A DNA stretch of 64,000 nucleotides from Acuticoccus mangrovi. GTDB taxonomy: Bacteria; Pseudomonadota; Alphaproteobacteria; Rhizobiales; Amorphaceae. This document shows, one piece after another, positions 8,307 through 17,200 of this stretch. The stretch is taken from contig NZ_JAEKJA010000011.1 in NCBI RefSeq assembly GCF_016411865.1, positions 62,001 through 126,000 on the forward strand, written 5' to 3'. Both the position numbers and the translations under genes were made by a program. Each line of letters begins with the position of its first letter. Position 1 is the stretch's first letter. The notes beneath the pieces are model-generated. The model saw only the letters and a program-made list of their open reading frames with translations. It did no database searches and was not told the DNA's origin.

Positions 8307-10531
8307 GCGGCGTCCTTGACCGCAGGCGCCTCACCCGAGGCCGACAGGGGGAAGCGCACCACGAGCTCCGCCCCCGGCCCCTCCACCGGCGCCACCGACA
8401 CCGTCCCGCCGTGCAGCTCCACGAAGCTCTTGACGAGCGCGAGCCCCAGCCCCACGCCGCCGCGCCGCCCGCCGGCGCCGGTGGTGTGGAAGCGCTCGAA
8501 CACGGCCTCCGCCTTCTCCTCGGCGATCCCGGGCCCCCGGTCGCGCACCGACACGGCGACGAAGCCGCGGTCGCGTCGCGCGGCGATGGTGATGCATCCG
8601 CCCGGCGGCGAATGGGAGACGGCGTTGGACAGGAGGTTGAAGAGGATCTGCCGCACCCGCTGAGCGTCGCCCTCGAAGGTGCGGGCGTCGTCGTCGATCT
8701 CGATGCGGATGTCGAGCGCCGCTTCGGCGACGCGGTCCTTCAGCCCGTCGAGCACCTGCCGCACCGCCGCCCGCACGTCCACCGGGGCGATGGCGAGCTC
8801 CATGATGCCGGCATCGATGGTCGCAAGGTCGAGAATGCCGTCGATGATCACGAGCAGCGCCTCGGAGGAGGTGGAGATGTAGTTGGCATATTCGCGCTGG
8901 CGGTCGGTGAGGTCGCCGGTCTCCGCCCGCGTCAGGAGCTGGGTGAAGCCGATGATGGTGTTGAGCGGCGAGCGCAGCTCGTAGGAGACGTGCTCGATGA
9001 AGGCGTTCTTGAGGCGGTCCGCCTCCACCAGCGCGTTGTTGCGCTCCACCAGGGCGCGGGCGACGTTCACGCTGTCGGTGACGTCGGCGAAGGTGGCGAG
9101 GGTGGAGCCGTCGGGTAGCGGCGAGAAGGCGTAGTCGAGCACCCGCCCGTCGCGGCGCTCCAGCCGCCCCTTGGCGGCGGTGCGGTGGTCGGTGAGGCCG
9201 GTCACGCGCTCCACCAACGCTGCCCAAGCCGGGCGATCCTCGTCGGAGGCGAGGTCGGCGATGGCGCGCACGTGGTCGCCCACCTCCGCCGCCGGCACCC
9301 CCGTCAGCGACCAGAAGGCGGGATTGGCGAGGCGCAGCAACCCGTCCGGCCCGAAGCTCGCGATGCCCTCGCCGAGATTGTCGATGGTCTCCGCCTGCAC
9401 CCGCGACAGGGCGTTGTAGCGGCGCTCCAGCGCGAGCTGCTCGGTGACGTTCTCGTAGATGTAGGTGACGCCGCCGTCGGAGCCCGGATTGGCGATCACC
9501 CGCAGCGTCTGCCCGTCGGGAAGGTGCCACCAGCGCTCGAACCCCTCGCGCGTCTCGTAGCCCTTGAGCTGATCACGCTTCCAGGCCTTGAAGTCGGCGG
9601 TCTCGGGAAGGCGCCGGTCCGCCCGCAGCCGGTCGAGCACCCGCTCCTCCGGCGGCGCCTGCTCCAGGAAGGCGGCCGGCAGTCCCCACAGCGTCTGAAA
9701 GGCGGCGTTATGGAAGGTGAGGCGCTGGTCGGGGCCGTAGATCGCCACCGCGGTGGCGAGGCGGTCGAAGGTCGCGGCGTGGCTTTCGAGCGCCCGCGTC
9801 TGGGCGACGAGGGCCTGGTTCGCCTCGGTCACGTCGACGGCGAGGGCGGCGAGCGTCCCGTCGCGCTTGTCGGCGGTGACGTCGAACAGGCGCCGCTCGC
9901 CGGCGACCACGGTGGAGACGCGCTCGCGCGCGAGACCGTCGGCGAGGGTGGCCGACAGCTGTCCCTCGGCGTTGGCGTCGAGCAGCGCCTCGCCGGCGGC
10001 GGCCTCCTCGGCGCCGCCCACCATGCGGCTATAGGCCGGATTGGCCCACACCCGCTCGCCGGCGTCGGTGGCGATCCAGGCCGGATGCGGCGCGCGTGCG
10101 AGCAGCGCCTCAAGGCGGCCGGTCAGGCCGCTGTCCGCCGCGCCTGCCAGCCAGCGCGACACGAGAAGGGTCGGGTGGCCGCCCTCCAGCGAGCCGGCGA
10201 CGGCGCTCGCCCCGGTGAGGGCGTGGCGGAAGGGGATGCCCTCGTCGAGCAGCGTGCGGACGGCGCGGCCGAGAACGCCGTCGCCCGCCGTCACCGCGCG
10301 ACGCACCTCCTCGGGCACCTCGCCGCAGGCAAGGAGAGTGCCGTCGCCCATCACCCGCAGCGCGCCGACGGCGCCTCGCTCGAGCGCCAGCGCGGCGAGG
10401 GCGGCCTCGGTCTCGGCGGCCATCGCCCGCGCTTCGGCGCGGCGCCGCTCGCGCACGCACTGGCCCGCGCGGGCGACCACGCCCGCGGCGACGGCGCTCA
10501 CCGCGGCCGTAACGGCCCAAGCCGCTAGCAT
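8303..10531 (-). CDS. divL: DivL-like PAS pseudo-histidine kinase (phospho-site His replaced by Tyr)
   Basis: The 742-residue protein has an N-terminal hydrophobic anchor (residues 2-20), PAS-like segments at about 140-240, 250-370 and 380-490, then a histidine-kinase core. The H-box reads HVSYELRSPL, so Y517 stands where the phosphorylated histidine should be. The ATP-binding boxes look intact: NLLSNAVSHS (N), VRDRGPGI (G1), FERFHT (F) and GVGLGLALVK (G2). This Tyr substitution is the hallmark of DivL, which in Caulobacter binds DivK and tunes CckA and hence CtrA activity at the cell pole. Length matches DivL (about 770). It is the first gene of the coupled operon leading to addA. A generic PAS kinase is the alternative, but the Tyr makes DivL more likely. 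Confidence 0.8.
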   Translation of the reverse strand: MLAAWAVTAAVSAVAAGVVARAGQCVRERRRAEARAMAAETEAALAALALERGAVGALRVMGDGTLLACGEVPEEVRRAVTAGDGVLGRAVRTLLDEGIPFRHALTGASAVAGSLEGGHPTLLVSRWLAGAADSGLTGRLEALLARAPHPAWIATDAGERVWANPAYSRMVGGAEEAAAGEALLDANAEGQLSATLADGLARERVSTVVAGERRLFDVTADKRDGTLAALAVDVTEANQALVAQTRALESHAATFDRLATAVAIYGPDQRLTFHNAAFQTLWGLPAAFLEQAPPEERVLDRLRADRRLPETADFKAWKRDQLKGYETREGFERWWHLPDGQTLRVIANPGSDGGVTYIYENVTEQLALERRYNALSRVQAETIDNLGEGIASFGPDGLLRLANPAFWSLTGVPAAEVGDHVRAIADLASDEDRPAWAALVERVTGLTDHRTAAKGRLERRDGRVLDYAFSPLPDGSTLATFADVTDSVNVARALVERNNALVEADRLKNAFIEHVSYELRSPLNTIIGFTQLLTRAETGDLTDRQREYANYISTSSEALLVIIDGILDLATIDAGIMELAIAPVDVRAAVRQVLDGLKDRVAEAALDIRIEIDDDARTFEGDAQRVRQILFNLLSNAVSHSPPGGCITIAARRDRGFVAVSVRDRGPGIAEEKAEAVFERFHTTGAGGRRGGVGLGLALVKSFVELHGGTVSVAPVEGPGAELVVRFPLSASGEAPAVKDAA

Positions 10532-10669
10532 CCTGCTGTCTCCGTCCCGCGGCGCTCGACGCTCGCAGCCATCGGCGTCACCCCGTCGCCCGAATCAGCC
10601 TCAAGGATAGCCGTTCGCGCGACGCGGCGAAACGGGCGGATGGGACGGGATGCCCAACACTGCCGCCCC

Positions 10670-10702
10670 ATCGCGGCGCCGAGCGGCGCCCGCCGCAGCG
10701 AT
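10670..10702 (-). terminator. Hairpin downstream of msrP
   Basis: Just past the msrP stop is GGCGCC-GAGC-GGCGCC (10675-10690), a 6-bp stem with a 4-base loop, flanked by ATCGC and GCGAT that could extend it with mismatches. No U-tract follows, so this could be a weak terminator or only an mRNA 3'-end stabiliser. The rest of the 170-base gap before divL shows no clear promoter. Confidence 0.35.
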
Positions 10703-11706
10703 CAGAAATAGAGGTCTTCGGACGCGAGGTCCGTATAGAGACCCGCCACCTCCTCGGCGTAGCCGTTGAAGAGCAGCGTCGGGATCTCCTCGTCGGTGCC
10801 GAGGGGGCGCTCCATCGCCTGGCTCCAGCGCTTGTGCGGCACCTCGGGGTTCACGTTGGCCCAGAAGCCGTACTCGTTGCCGGCGACGTCCATCCAGAAG
10901 GAGCTCGGCCGCTCGTCGGTGAAGGTGAAGCGCACCAGCGACTTGATGGACTTGAACCCATATTTCCACGGCAGAGCGAGGCGCAGCGGGGCGCCGTTCT
11001 GCTCCTCGACGGGCTTGCCGTAGGCTCCGGTCACGAGGAAGGCGAGCGGGTTGGTGGCCTCCTCGATCGTCACCCCCTCGACGTAGGGCCACGGATACCA
11101 GGTCTGGCGCTGACCGGTGGCGACGTCCGGATCCTCGAACGTCTCCATGCGCACATAGCGCGCCCCGGACGTGGGCTTGGCGTAGTCCACCAGCGCCGCC
11201 ATCGGGAAGCCGGACCAGGGCACCACCATCGACCACGCCTCCACGCAGCGATGGCGATAGACGCGCTCCTCGAGCGGCATGGCGCGGATGAGGGTGTCGA
11301 TGTCGACGGTCCTCTCCTCCTCCACCATGCCGTCGAAGGTCACGCTCCACGGCCGGATCTCGAGCGCCTGCGCCGCATTGAAGATGCGTTTGTGCGAGCC
11401 GAACTCGTAGAAATTGTTGTACGTCGTCACCAGCTCTTCCTTGGTGATCGGACGCATCGGCGTATAGGCATCGTTGCGCGGCACGGGGTAGAGGTCGGCG
11501 GTCGGGTCCACCTCCGCATCGGGCTCCGGCCCGCCGCCGCCGAGCAGACGGTCGAAGAAGTTGGCATGGGCCGGCCCCGCGGCAGCCGCGGCACCGATCA
11601 TGCCGAGGCCGGCCGCCTTGATCAGCGCACGGCGCTGCCGAAACAACGGCTCGGGCGTGACGTTCCGCTCGTCGAGGGCCCAGCGAGGTTTGGAACGAAT
11701 GAACAT
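10702..11706 (-). CDS. msrP: Protein-methionine-sulfoxide reductase catalytic subunit MsrP
   Basis: MsrP (YedY) is a periplasmic molybdopterin enzyme that repairs oxidised methionines in envelope proteins, usually receiving electrons from the haem membrane protein MsrQ. The 334-residue product has a Tat-type leader with FRQRRALIKAAGLG (R25, R26) and a likely cleavage after AHA at about residue 48. The Mo-ligand cysteine is C154 in YRHRCVEAWSMVVPWSG, and the family motifs PLRLALPWKYGFKS and NPEVPHKRWSQA are present. I chose the ATG at 11706; a start 13 codons earlier is possible but adds no leader features. No msrQ gene lies next to it: divL follows and phoR is divergent. Confidence 0.93.
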   Translation of the reverse strand: MFIRSKPRWALDERNVTPEPLFRQRRALIKAAGLGMIGAAAAAGPAHANFFDRLLGGGGPEPDAEVDPTADLYPVPRNDAYTPMRPITKEELVTTYNNFYEFGSHKRIFNAAQALEIRPWSVTFDGMVEEERTVDIDTLIRAMPLEERVYRHRCVEAWSMVVPWSGFPMAALVDYAKPTSGARYVRMETFEDPDVATGQRQTWYPWPYVEGVTIEEATNPLAFLVTGAYGKPVEEQNGAPLRLALPWKYGFKSIKSLVRFTFTDERPSSFWMDVAGNEYGFWANVNPEVPHKRWSQAMERPLGTDEEIPTLLFNGYAEEVAGLYTDLASEDLYF

Positions 11707-11843
11707 GACCCACCCCTTCACACGATCTTCGCACTCCGTCGCCAAGGTATCGGTGCGGGTGGTATCCTCAAGTCAAGCTTGCGTTAGAAGGACGTCATCC
11801 GAGGCAGACACATGACCGACCCGGTAGCGCGTTGAGTGGTCAA

Positions 11844-13076
11844 ATGAAAACAATAAGCGCTCGTCGCGCTGTACCGGCCGTTCTCCTGTGCGTCATGGTC
11901 GGCCTCTTTCTCGTCGTCGGCACGATGGTGTCCTCGGTGATCCTCGCCTCGCTGGCGCTCGCCGCGGTGCTCGTCGTGGCCGGGCCGGTCCGCGCGGAGG
12001 AGATGGAGACGGCCGAGGCCGTGTCGGCCGACACCCAGGCGATCCTCGACGCCTCGCCGGACGCCTGCATCGTGCTCGCCGGCGACGGCACCATCTTGTG
12101 GGCGAACCGTGCCGCCAACGACCAGTTCGGCCAGTTCACCGCCGGCACGCCCTTCTCCTTCGCGCTGCGCGTGCCGGAGCTGATCCGGGCGGTGGAGATC
12201 GCGAGCCGCTCCGGCTTCACCGAGCGGGCCCGCTGGTCGGAGAAGGTGCCGACGAGCCGCTGGTTCGAGGCCTTCATCTCCCCCTTCAGCCTCACCGGCG
12301 GGCCGGTCGGGCGGCACAACGCCATCGCCGTCTTCGTGCGCGACCTCTCCGAGCAGAAGCGGCTGGAGCGCATGCGCGAGGACTTCGTCGCCAACGCCAG
12401 CCACGAGCTGCGAACGCCGCTCGCCGCGCTCACCGGCTTCATCGAGACACTGCAGGGCCCGGCCCGCGACGACCCCAAGGCGCGCGAACAGTTCCTCGCC
12501 ATCATGCGCGAGCAGGCGGACCGGATGAAGCGCCTCACCGACGCGCTCCTGTCGCTGTCGCGCATCGAGATGCGCGCCCACGTGCGCCCCACCGAGTCGG
12601 TCGACCTCGCCGAGACCGCCCGCTACGCCGTGGAGATGATGCGCTCGATGGCCGACGAGCACGGCGTGGCGCTCGAACTCGCGATCGACGAGGAGCCGCT
12701 GATGGTGCGCGGCGATTCCGACGAGCTCGTGCAGCTCGTCGACAACCTCATCGAGAACGCCATCAAATATGGCGGCGGCGGGGGCCGCGTGCACGTCAGC
12801 GCACGGCGCGGCGAGGCGGACGACACCGCCGTCATCGCCGTGCAGGACTTCGGCCGCGGCATCGCCCCGGAGCACGTGCCACGCCTGACCGAGCGTTTCT
12901 ACCGCGTCGACGTCGAGGAATCGCGAGCCCGGCAGGGCACCGGACTGGGCCTTGCCATCGTCAAGCACATCGTCGCGCGACACCGTGGTCGCCTCACCGT
13001 CCGCTCCGAATTGGGGGCCGGATCGACCTTTTCCGTCAGACTTCCCCTGTCATCCACCAAGGCGAAAGTTGGATGA
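11844..13076 (+). CDS. phoR: Phosphate regulon sensor histidine kinase PhoR
   Basis: PhoR senses phosphate status through the Pst transporter and PhoU and phosphorylates PhoB. The 410-residue protein begins with two hydrophobic helices (about 10-28 and 31-48), then a PAS region (60-170) and a kinase core with H187 in FVANASHELRTPLAAL, NLIENAIKYG, QDFGRGI and GTGLGLAIVKHIV. The periplasmic loop is almost absent, as is usual for PhoR. A TTG four codons upstream (11832) is in frame; I prefer the ATG at 11844, though neither has a strong ribosome site. It diverges from msrP and is followed by pstS after 171 bases. The cognate phoB ends the cluster at 19.5 kb. Confidence 0.93.
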   Translation: MKTISARRAVPAVLLCVMVGLFLVVGTMVSSVILASLALAAVLVVAGPVRAEEMETAEAVSADTQAILDASPDACIVLAGDGTILWANRAANDQFGQFTAGTPFSFALRVPELIRAVEIASRSGFTERARWSEKVPTSRWFEAFISPFSLTGGPVGRHNAIAVFVRDLSEQKRLERMREDFVANASHELRTPLAALTGFIETLQGPARDDPKAREQFLAIMREQADRMKRLTDALLSLSRIEMRAHVRPTESVDLAETARYAVEMMRSMADEHGVALELAIDEEPLMVRGDSDELVQLVDNLIENAIKYGGGGGRVHVSARRGEADDTAVIAVQDFGRGIAPEHVPRLTERFYRVDVEESRARQGTGLGLAIVKHIVARHRGRLTVRSELGAGSTFSVRLPLSSTKAKVG

Positions 13077-13109
13077 CGATATTTTTCCATTTATTTTCAA
13101 TTACTTAAT

Positions 13110-13127
13110 ACGTCATGGAAAGTTCAC
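13110..13127 (+). promoter_or_regulatory. Candidate Pho box upstream of pstS
   Basis: In the AT-rich stretch between phoR and pstS, ACGTCAT (13110-13116) and AGTTCAC (13121-13127) are separated by 4 bases, giving the 11-base period of a PhoB box (consensus CTGTCAT-N4-CTGTCAC; about 9 of 14 positions match). A weak -10-like GATAGG begins at 13139, about one turn downstream, as expected for PhoB-dependent promoters. An overlapping small palindrome TCACTGAAGTGA (13124-13135) offers another reading. The match is partial. Confidence 0.5.
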
Positions 13128-13247
13128 TGAAGTGACACGATAGGTTCGAACAGCCCCCATAGTGGATGGGTCGGCAAGCGGCACGGACGAAGTCTCCGGC
13201 GTCACCGCATGCAGTGAAATCTGATCCCAACCGAGGGGAGTTCCTCC

Positions 13248-14285
13248 GTGAAGCTCAACACCATCGCGAGCGTCGCCGCGCTGGCCGCCGCTGGCGCGCT
13301 CATGGCCACCAACGCCTCCGCCCAGTCGCGCGACACCATCCAGATCGCCGGCTCGTCGACCGTCCTGCCGTTCGCGAGCGTCGTGGCCGAAGAGTTCGGC
13401 AACACGTTCCCGGAGTATAAGACCCCGGTCGTCGGCTCGGGCGGTTCGTCGGGCGGCCTGCGCCAGTTCTGCCAGGGCGTCGGCGAGAACACCATCGACA
13501 TCGCCAACGCTTCGCGCCCGATCCGCGCGAAGGAGATCACCGCTTGCGCCGAAGCCGGCGTGAACACCATCATCGAAGTGCGCGTCGGCTATGACGGTAT
13601 TGTCTTCGCCTCCGACGCCTCGACCGGCCACTTCGAGCTGACCCCCGCGCAGATCTTCGAGGCGATCGCCGCGAAGGTCCCGCAGGACGGCGAGCTCGTC
13701 GACAACCCCTACACCAACTGGAACGAGATCGACGGCTCGCTTCCGGACCAGGAGATCACCCTCGTGATCCCGGGCACCAACCACGGCACCCGTGAAGTGT
13801 TCGAAGAGAAGGTCGTCCTGCCCGGCTGCGAGTCCTTCGACGAGATCGAAGCCCTTGGCGACGCCGCCGAAGAGACCTGCCTCTCCTTCCGCCAGGACGG
13901 CCGCGTGATCGAGGTCGCCGGCGACTACACCGAGACCCTTGGCCGTCTCGACGCCCAGCCGAACGCCGTCGGCGTGTTTGGTCTCTCCTTCTACGACCAG
14001 AACCGCGACCGCCTGCAGGTTGCCACCATCGACGGCATCGAGCCCTCGCTGGAGACCATCGCGTCGGGCGAATATCCCGTGTCGCGTCCGCTGTTCTTCT
14101 ACGTGAAGGGCGAGCACATGGGCGTCATCCCGGGTCTTGAGGACTACGCGATGTACTTCGTGTCCGACCAGGTGTCGGGCGCCGGCTCGCAGCTCGAGGC
14201 GATGGGCCTGATCCCGCTGTCCGACGACGAGCGTGCGGCTCAGATGGAGAAGATCCAGGCGAAGACGCCGGTCACGGCCGACTGA
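13248..14285 (+). CDS. pstS: Phosphate ABC transporter periplasmic binding protein PstS
   Basis: PstS captures orthophosphate in the periplasm and hands it to PstCA. The 345-residue product starts with GTG at 13248, preceded by GAGGGGAG. It has a Sec signal peptide that probably ends ASA|QS after residue 25. The mature part opens with IQIAGSSTVLPF and contains GSGGSSGG and PGTNHGTREVF, the phosphate-binding loops of the family. Several internal segments (IDIANASRPI, the late C residues in CESFDE and ETCLSF) fit the longer alphaproteobacterial PstS type. It lies between phoR and pstC, so it is likely the first gene under the Pho-box promoter. A 140-base gap with hairpins separates it from pstC. 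Confidence 0.95.
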   Translation: MKLNTIASVAALAAAGALMATNASAQSRDTIQIAGSSTVLPFASVVAEEFGNTFPEYKTPVVGSGGSSGGLRQFCQGVGENTIDIANASRPIRAKEITACAEAGVNTIIEVRVGYDGIVFASDASTGHFELTPAQIFEAIAAKVPQDGELVDNPYTNWNEIDGSLPDQEITLVIPGTNHGTREVFEEKVVLPGCESFDEIEALGDAAEETCLSFRQDGRVIEVAGDYTETLGRLDAQPNAVGVFGLSFYDQNRDRLQVATIDGIEPSLETIASGEYPVSRPLFFYVKGEHMGVIPGLEDYAMYFVSDQVSGAGSQLEAMGLIPLSDDERAAQMEKIQAKTPVTAD

Positions 14286-14325
14286 TCGACCCCGCTCGGC
14301 GCCTCGCTGCGCCCGTCCGCGGCTC

Positions 14326-14362
14326 GCCGTCCCCTGGGGCGGCGGGCCGTTTCGCTCCGGCC
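14326..14362 (+). promoter_or_regulatory. Two hairpins in the pstS-pstC gap
   Basis: The 140-base gap holds GCCGTCC/GGGCGGC at 14326-14343 (7-8 bp stem with one G-U pair) and GGCCG/CGGCC at 14345-14362 with an 8-base loop. There is no U-tract, so I read this as a possible processing or stabilising element that lets pstS be expressed above pstCAB. A full terminator would be unexpected inside the operon. Confidence 0.35.
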
Positions 14363-14425
14363 GCCCGCCGGCGCGCGCCTCGACGCTGCTCCCCTCCCCC
14401 GCCAAGCGAAGGTGGATAGCCACCC

Positions 14426-15799
14426 GTGAATACGCTGATCGTCATCGCCGTCATCCTGATCGTGCTCAGCCTCGTCTACCAATGGGGCGCCTCGACCAGC
14501 CGATCCGTCGCTCGCTCCGCGGGCGTGAAGATGCACTCCCGCCCGGTCTATTACGGCCTTCTCCTCGTCCTGTGGTGCGCCATTCCCGCCGCGGTGGTGT
14601 ACGTCCTCTACAGCCTCTTCGCGCCGACGATCATCAACAGCATGATCCTGTCCTACCTCCCGGCCGACGTCGCGGGCGATCCGCAGGCTCGGGTGAGCGC
14701 CATGAGCCGCATCCAGAACCTCGCCTCCGGCTTCGGCGCGCTCGGCGACGTGCCGGACTACGAGCGCCAGGCCGCCCGCGCGCTGACCTCGCTGCGCTGG
14801 ACCGCCAACCTCGCCATCGTCGCTCTCGTCGCCGTGGTGGGCGTGCTCGGCACGCTGTTCGCCCGCAGCCGCATCGGGCCGGAATATCGCGCCCGCAACC
14901 GGGTGGAGTGGGCCATCAAGGCGCTGCTCATCACCTGCTCGGCGATCGCCATCCTCACCACGGTCGGCATCGTCCTGTCGGTGCTGTCGGAGGCGCTGCG
15001 CTTCTTCACCTTCGTCAACCCGATCGACTTCTTCTTCGGCACCGTCTGGAACCCGCGCTTCTCCTCCACCGGATCGGGCGGGCAGGGCGACTTCGGCCTC
15101 CTGCCGCTCCTGTGGGGCACGATCATGATCACCATCATCGCGATGCTCGTCGCGGTGCCGGTGGGGCTGATGGCGGCAATCTACCTGTCCGAATATGCCG
15201 GGGCGAAGTTCCGCTTCATCTCCAAGCCGCTCCTCGAAGTGCTCGCCGGCATCCCCACCATCGTCTACGGCTTCTTCGCTCTCGTCACGGTGGGTCCATT
15301 CTTCTCCGGCATCGGCGCGGCGCTGGGGCTCGACGTGCAGGCGACCAGCGCCTTCACCGCCGGCATCGTGATGGGGATCATGATCATCCCCTTCGTCTCC
15401 TCGCTGTCGGACGACATCATCAGCCAGGTGCCGCAGACGATGCGCGACGGCTCCTACGGCCTCGGCGCGACGCGCTCGGAGACGATCCGCAAGGTCATCC
15501 TGCCCGCGGCGCTGCCCGGCATCGTCGGCGCGTTCCTCCTCGCCGTCAGCCGCGCGGTGGGCGAGACCATGATCGTGGTGCTCGCCGCCGGCAACAGCCC
15601 GGTGCTGACCGCCAACCCGTTCGAGGCGGTCTCCACCGTCACGGTCACCATCGTGAACCAGCTCACCGGCGACACCGACTTCGCGAGCCCGCAATCGCTC
15701 GTCGCCTTCGCGCTGGGCCTCACCCTCTTCGTCATCACCCTCTGCCTCAACGTGGTGGCGATCTACATCGTCAAGAAATACCGCGAGCAATACGAGTAG
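14426..15799 (+). CDS. pstC: Phosphate ABC transporter permease PstC
   Basis: PstC and PstA form the inner-membrane phosphate channel. This 457-residue protein starts with GTG at 14426 and has extra N-terminal membrane segments (about residues 2-18, 38-65 and 125-145) ahead of the canonical binding-protein-dependent transport domain at about 215-450. The EAA-type coupling loop reads YGLGATRSETIRKVILPAALPGI, shown here by its parts YGLGATRS and VILPAALPGI, and is followed by AVSRAVGETMIVVLAAG. It is longer than E. coli PstC (about 320) but typical of the long alphaproteobacterial form. It is followed by pstA after 4 bases. Confidence 0.94.
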   Translation: MNTLIVIAVILIVLSLVYQWGASTSRSVARSAGVKMHSRPVYYGLLLVLWCAIPAAVVYVLYSLFAPTIINSMILSYLPADVAGDPQARVSAMSRIQNLASGFGALGDVPDYERQAARALTSLRWTANLAIVALVAVVGVLGTLFARSRIGPEYRARNRVEWAIKALLITCSAIAILTTVGIVLSVLSEALRFFTFVNPIDFFFGTVWNPRFSSTGSGGQGDFGLLPLLWGTIMITIIAMLVAVPVGLMAAIYLSEYAGAKFRFISKPLLEVLAGIPTIVYGFFALVTVGPFFSGIGAALGLDVQATSAFTAGIVMGIMIIPFVSSLSDDIISQVPQTMRDGSYGLGATRSETIRKVILPAALPGIVGAFLLAVSRAVGETMIVVLAAGNSPVLTANPFEAVSTVTVTIVNQLTGDTDFASPQSLVAFALGLTLFVITLCLNVVAIYIVKKYREQYE

Positions 15800-15803
15800 T
15801 CCG

Positions 15804-17177
15804 ATGGCCAGCACCGCTGAAACCCCCGCGCTCGCAGGCGCGCCGTCGCCGCGCTCCAATCGCGACGTCGTCGAGCAGAACCTCGCCCGGCGCCATCGCA
15901 ACGAAGCGATCTTCCGCTTCACCGGCCTCGGCGCGATCCTCGTGGGCATCGCCCTCGTGGGCGTCCTGTTCGGGTCGATCCTGATCAAGGGCGTCCCCGC
16001 CTTCACCCAGGCGACGATGACGCTCGAGGTCGACTTCGACCCCGAGATCATCAACATCCCGGAGCGGCCGGTGCTGCAGGCCAGCCAGTCGGTCGCCGAA
16101 TACGAGCAGGCGCTGTTGAGCTGGCGGCGCCGTCTCGCCTTCGTCAACTGGAACAAGGTGATCCAGGCCTCGCTCGCGAAGGTGCTGCCCGCCGCCGCCG
16201 ACAACGCCCGCGACGCCGCCGGCATGATCGCGAGCGGCGAGCGCATCAAGCTGCGCGACATGGTGGAGGCCGATCCCTCGATCGTCGGCACCACGCAGGC
16301 GGTGTCGCTGGTCGCCGCCGCCAACGTCGACGTCTGGCTGAAGGGCAACATCGACCGCACCCTGCCCCAGCACATGCAGCAGCTCTCCAAGCTGCAGCAG
16401 GAGTGGTCGGACGAGCTCTACCAGCGCGGCGTCATCTCGATGGCATTCTCGACGGCCCTCTTCACCAACGTGGACTCCCGCTCCTCCCCCGCGACCGCCG
16501 GCCTCCTCGGCGCCATCGTCGGCTCCGTGATGATGATGCTGATCGTCCTCGTGGTCGCGGTGCCGATCGGCGTGATGGCGGCGATCTATCTCGAGGAGTT
16601 CGCCCCGAAGAACCGCTTGACCGATCTCATCGAGGTCAACATCAACAACCTCGCGGCGGTGCCCTCCATCGTGTTCGGTCTGCTCGGCGCGGCGGTGTTC
16701 ATCAACTTCCTGGGGCTGCCGCTGTCGGCGCCGATCGTCGGCGGCCTGGTGCTCTCGCTGATGACGCTGCCCACCGTCATCATCGCCTCGCGCGCCTCGC
16801 TGCGGGCGGTGCCGCCGTCGATCCGCCAGGCCGCGCTCGGCGTCGGCGCCTCGCCGATGCAGGCGATGTTCCACCACACCCTGCCGCTCGCCGTGCCGGG
16901 CATGCTGACCGGCGCCATCATCGGCGTCGCCCAGGCGCTCGGCGAAACGGCGCCGCTCCTGCTCATCGGCATGAACGCGTTCGTCGCCTCCGTGCCGTCG
17001 ACGCCGATGGAGCAATCCTCGGCCCTGCCGGTGCAGATCTATCTGTGGCAGGGCAACGAGCTGCGCAACTTCTTCGAGGCGCGCACCTCCGCCGCCATCA
17101 TCGTGCTCCTGGCGGTGATGATCACCCTCAATGCCCTCGCCATATTCTTGCGCAATCGCTTCGAGCGCCGCTGGTAG
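15804..17177 (+). CDS. pstA: Phosphate ABC transporter permease PstA
   Basis: PstA is the second channel subunit. The 457-residue product has a first membrane helix at about 38-62, then a periplasmic stretch of about 170 residues rich in helix-forming sequence ([32 protein letters not shown]) before the permease domain at about 230-450. The coupling loop region [20 protein letters not shown] and the following [14 protein letters not shown] identify the family. E. coli PstA is about 296 residues and lacks this insertion; long forms occur across alphaproteobacteria. The ATG at 15804 lies 4 bases after the pstC stop. The role of the periplasmic insertion is not known to me; contact with PstS is one possibility. 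Confidence 0.93.
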   Translation: MASTAETPALAGAPSPRSNRDVVEQNLARRHRNEAIFRFTGLGAILVGIALVGVLFGSILIKGVPAFTQATMTLEVDFDPEIINIPERPVLQASQSVAEYEQALLSWRRRLAFVNWNKVIQASLAKVLPAAADNARDAAGMIASGERIKLRDMVEADPSIVGTTQAVSLVAAANVDVWLKGNIDRTLPQHMQQLSKLQQEWSDELYQRGVISMAFSTALFTNVDSRSSPATAGLLGAIVGSVMMMLIVLVVAVPIGVMAAIYLEEFAPKNRLTDLIEVNINNLAAVPSIVFGLLGAAVFINFLGLPLSAPIVGGLVLSLMTLPTVIIASRASLRAVPPSIRQAALGVGASPMQAMFHHTLPLAVPGMLTGAIIGVAQALGETAPLLLIGMNAFVASVPSTPMEQSSALPVQIYLWQGNELRNFFEARTSAAIIVLLAVMITLNALAIFLRNRFERRW

Positions 17178-17200
17178 ACGAGACGAGAAGGACTAGACCC

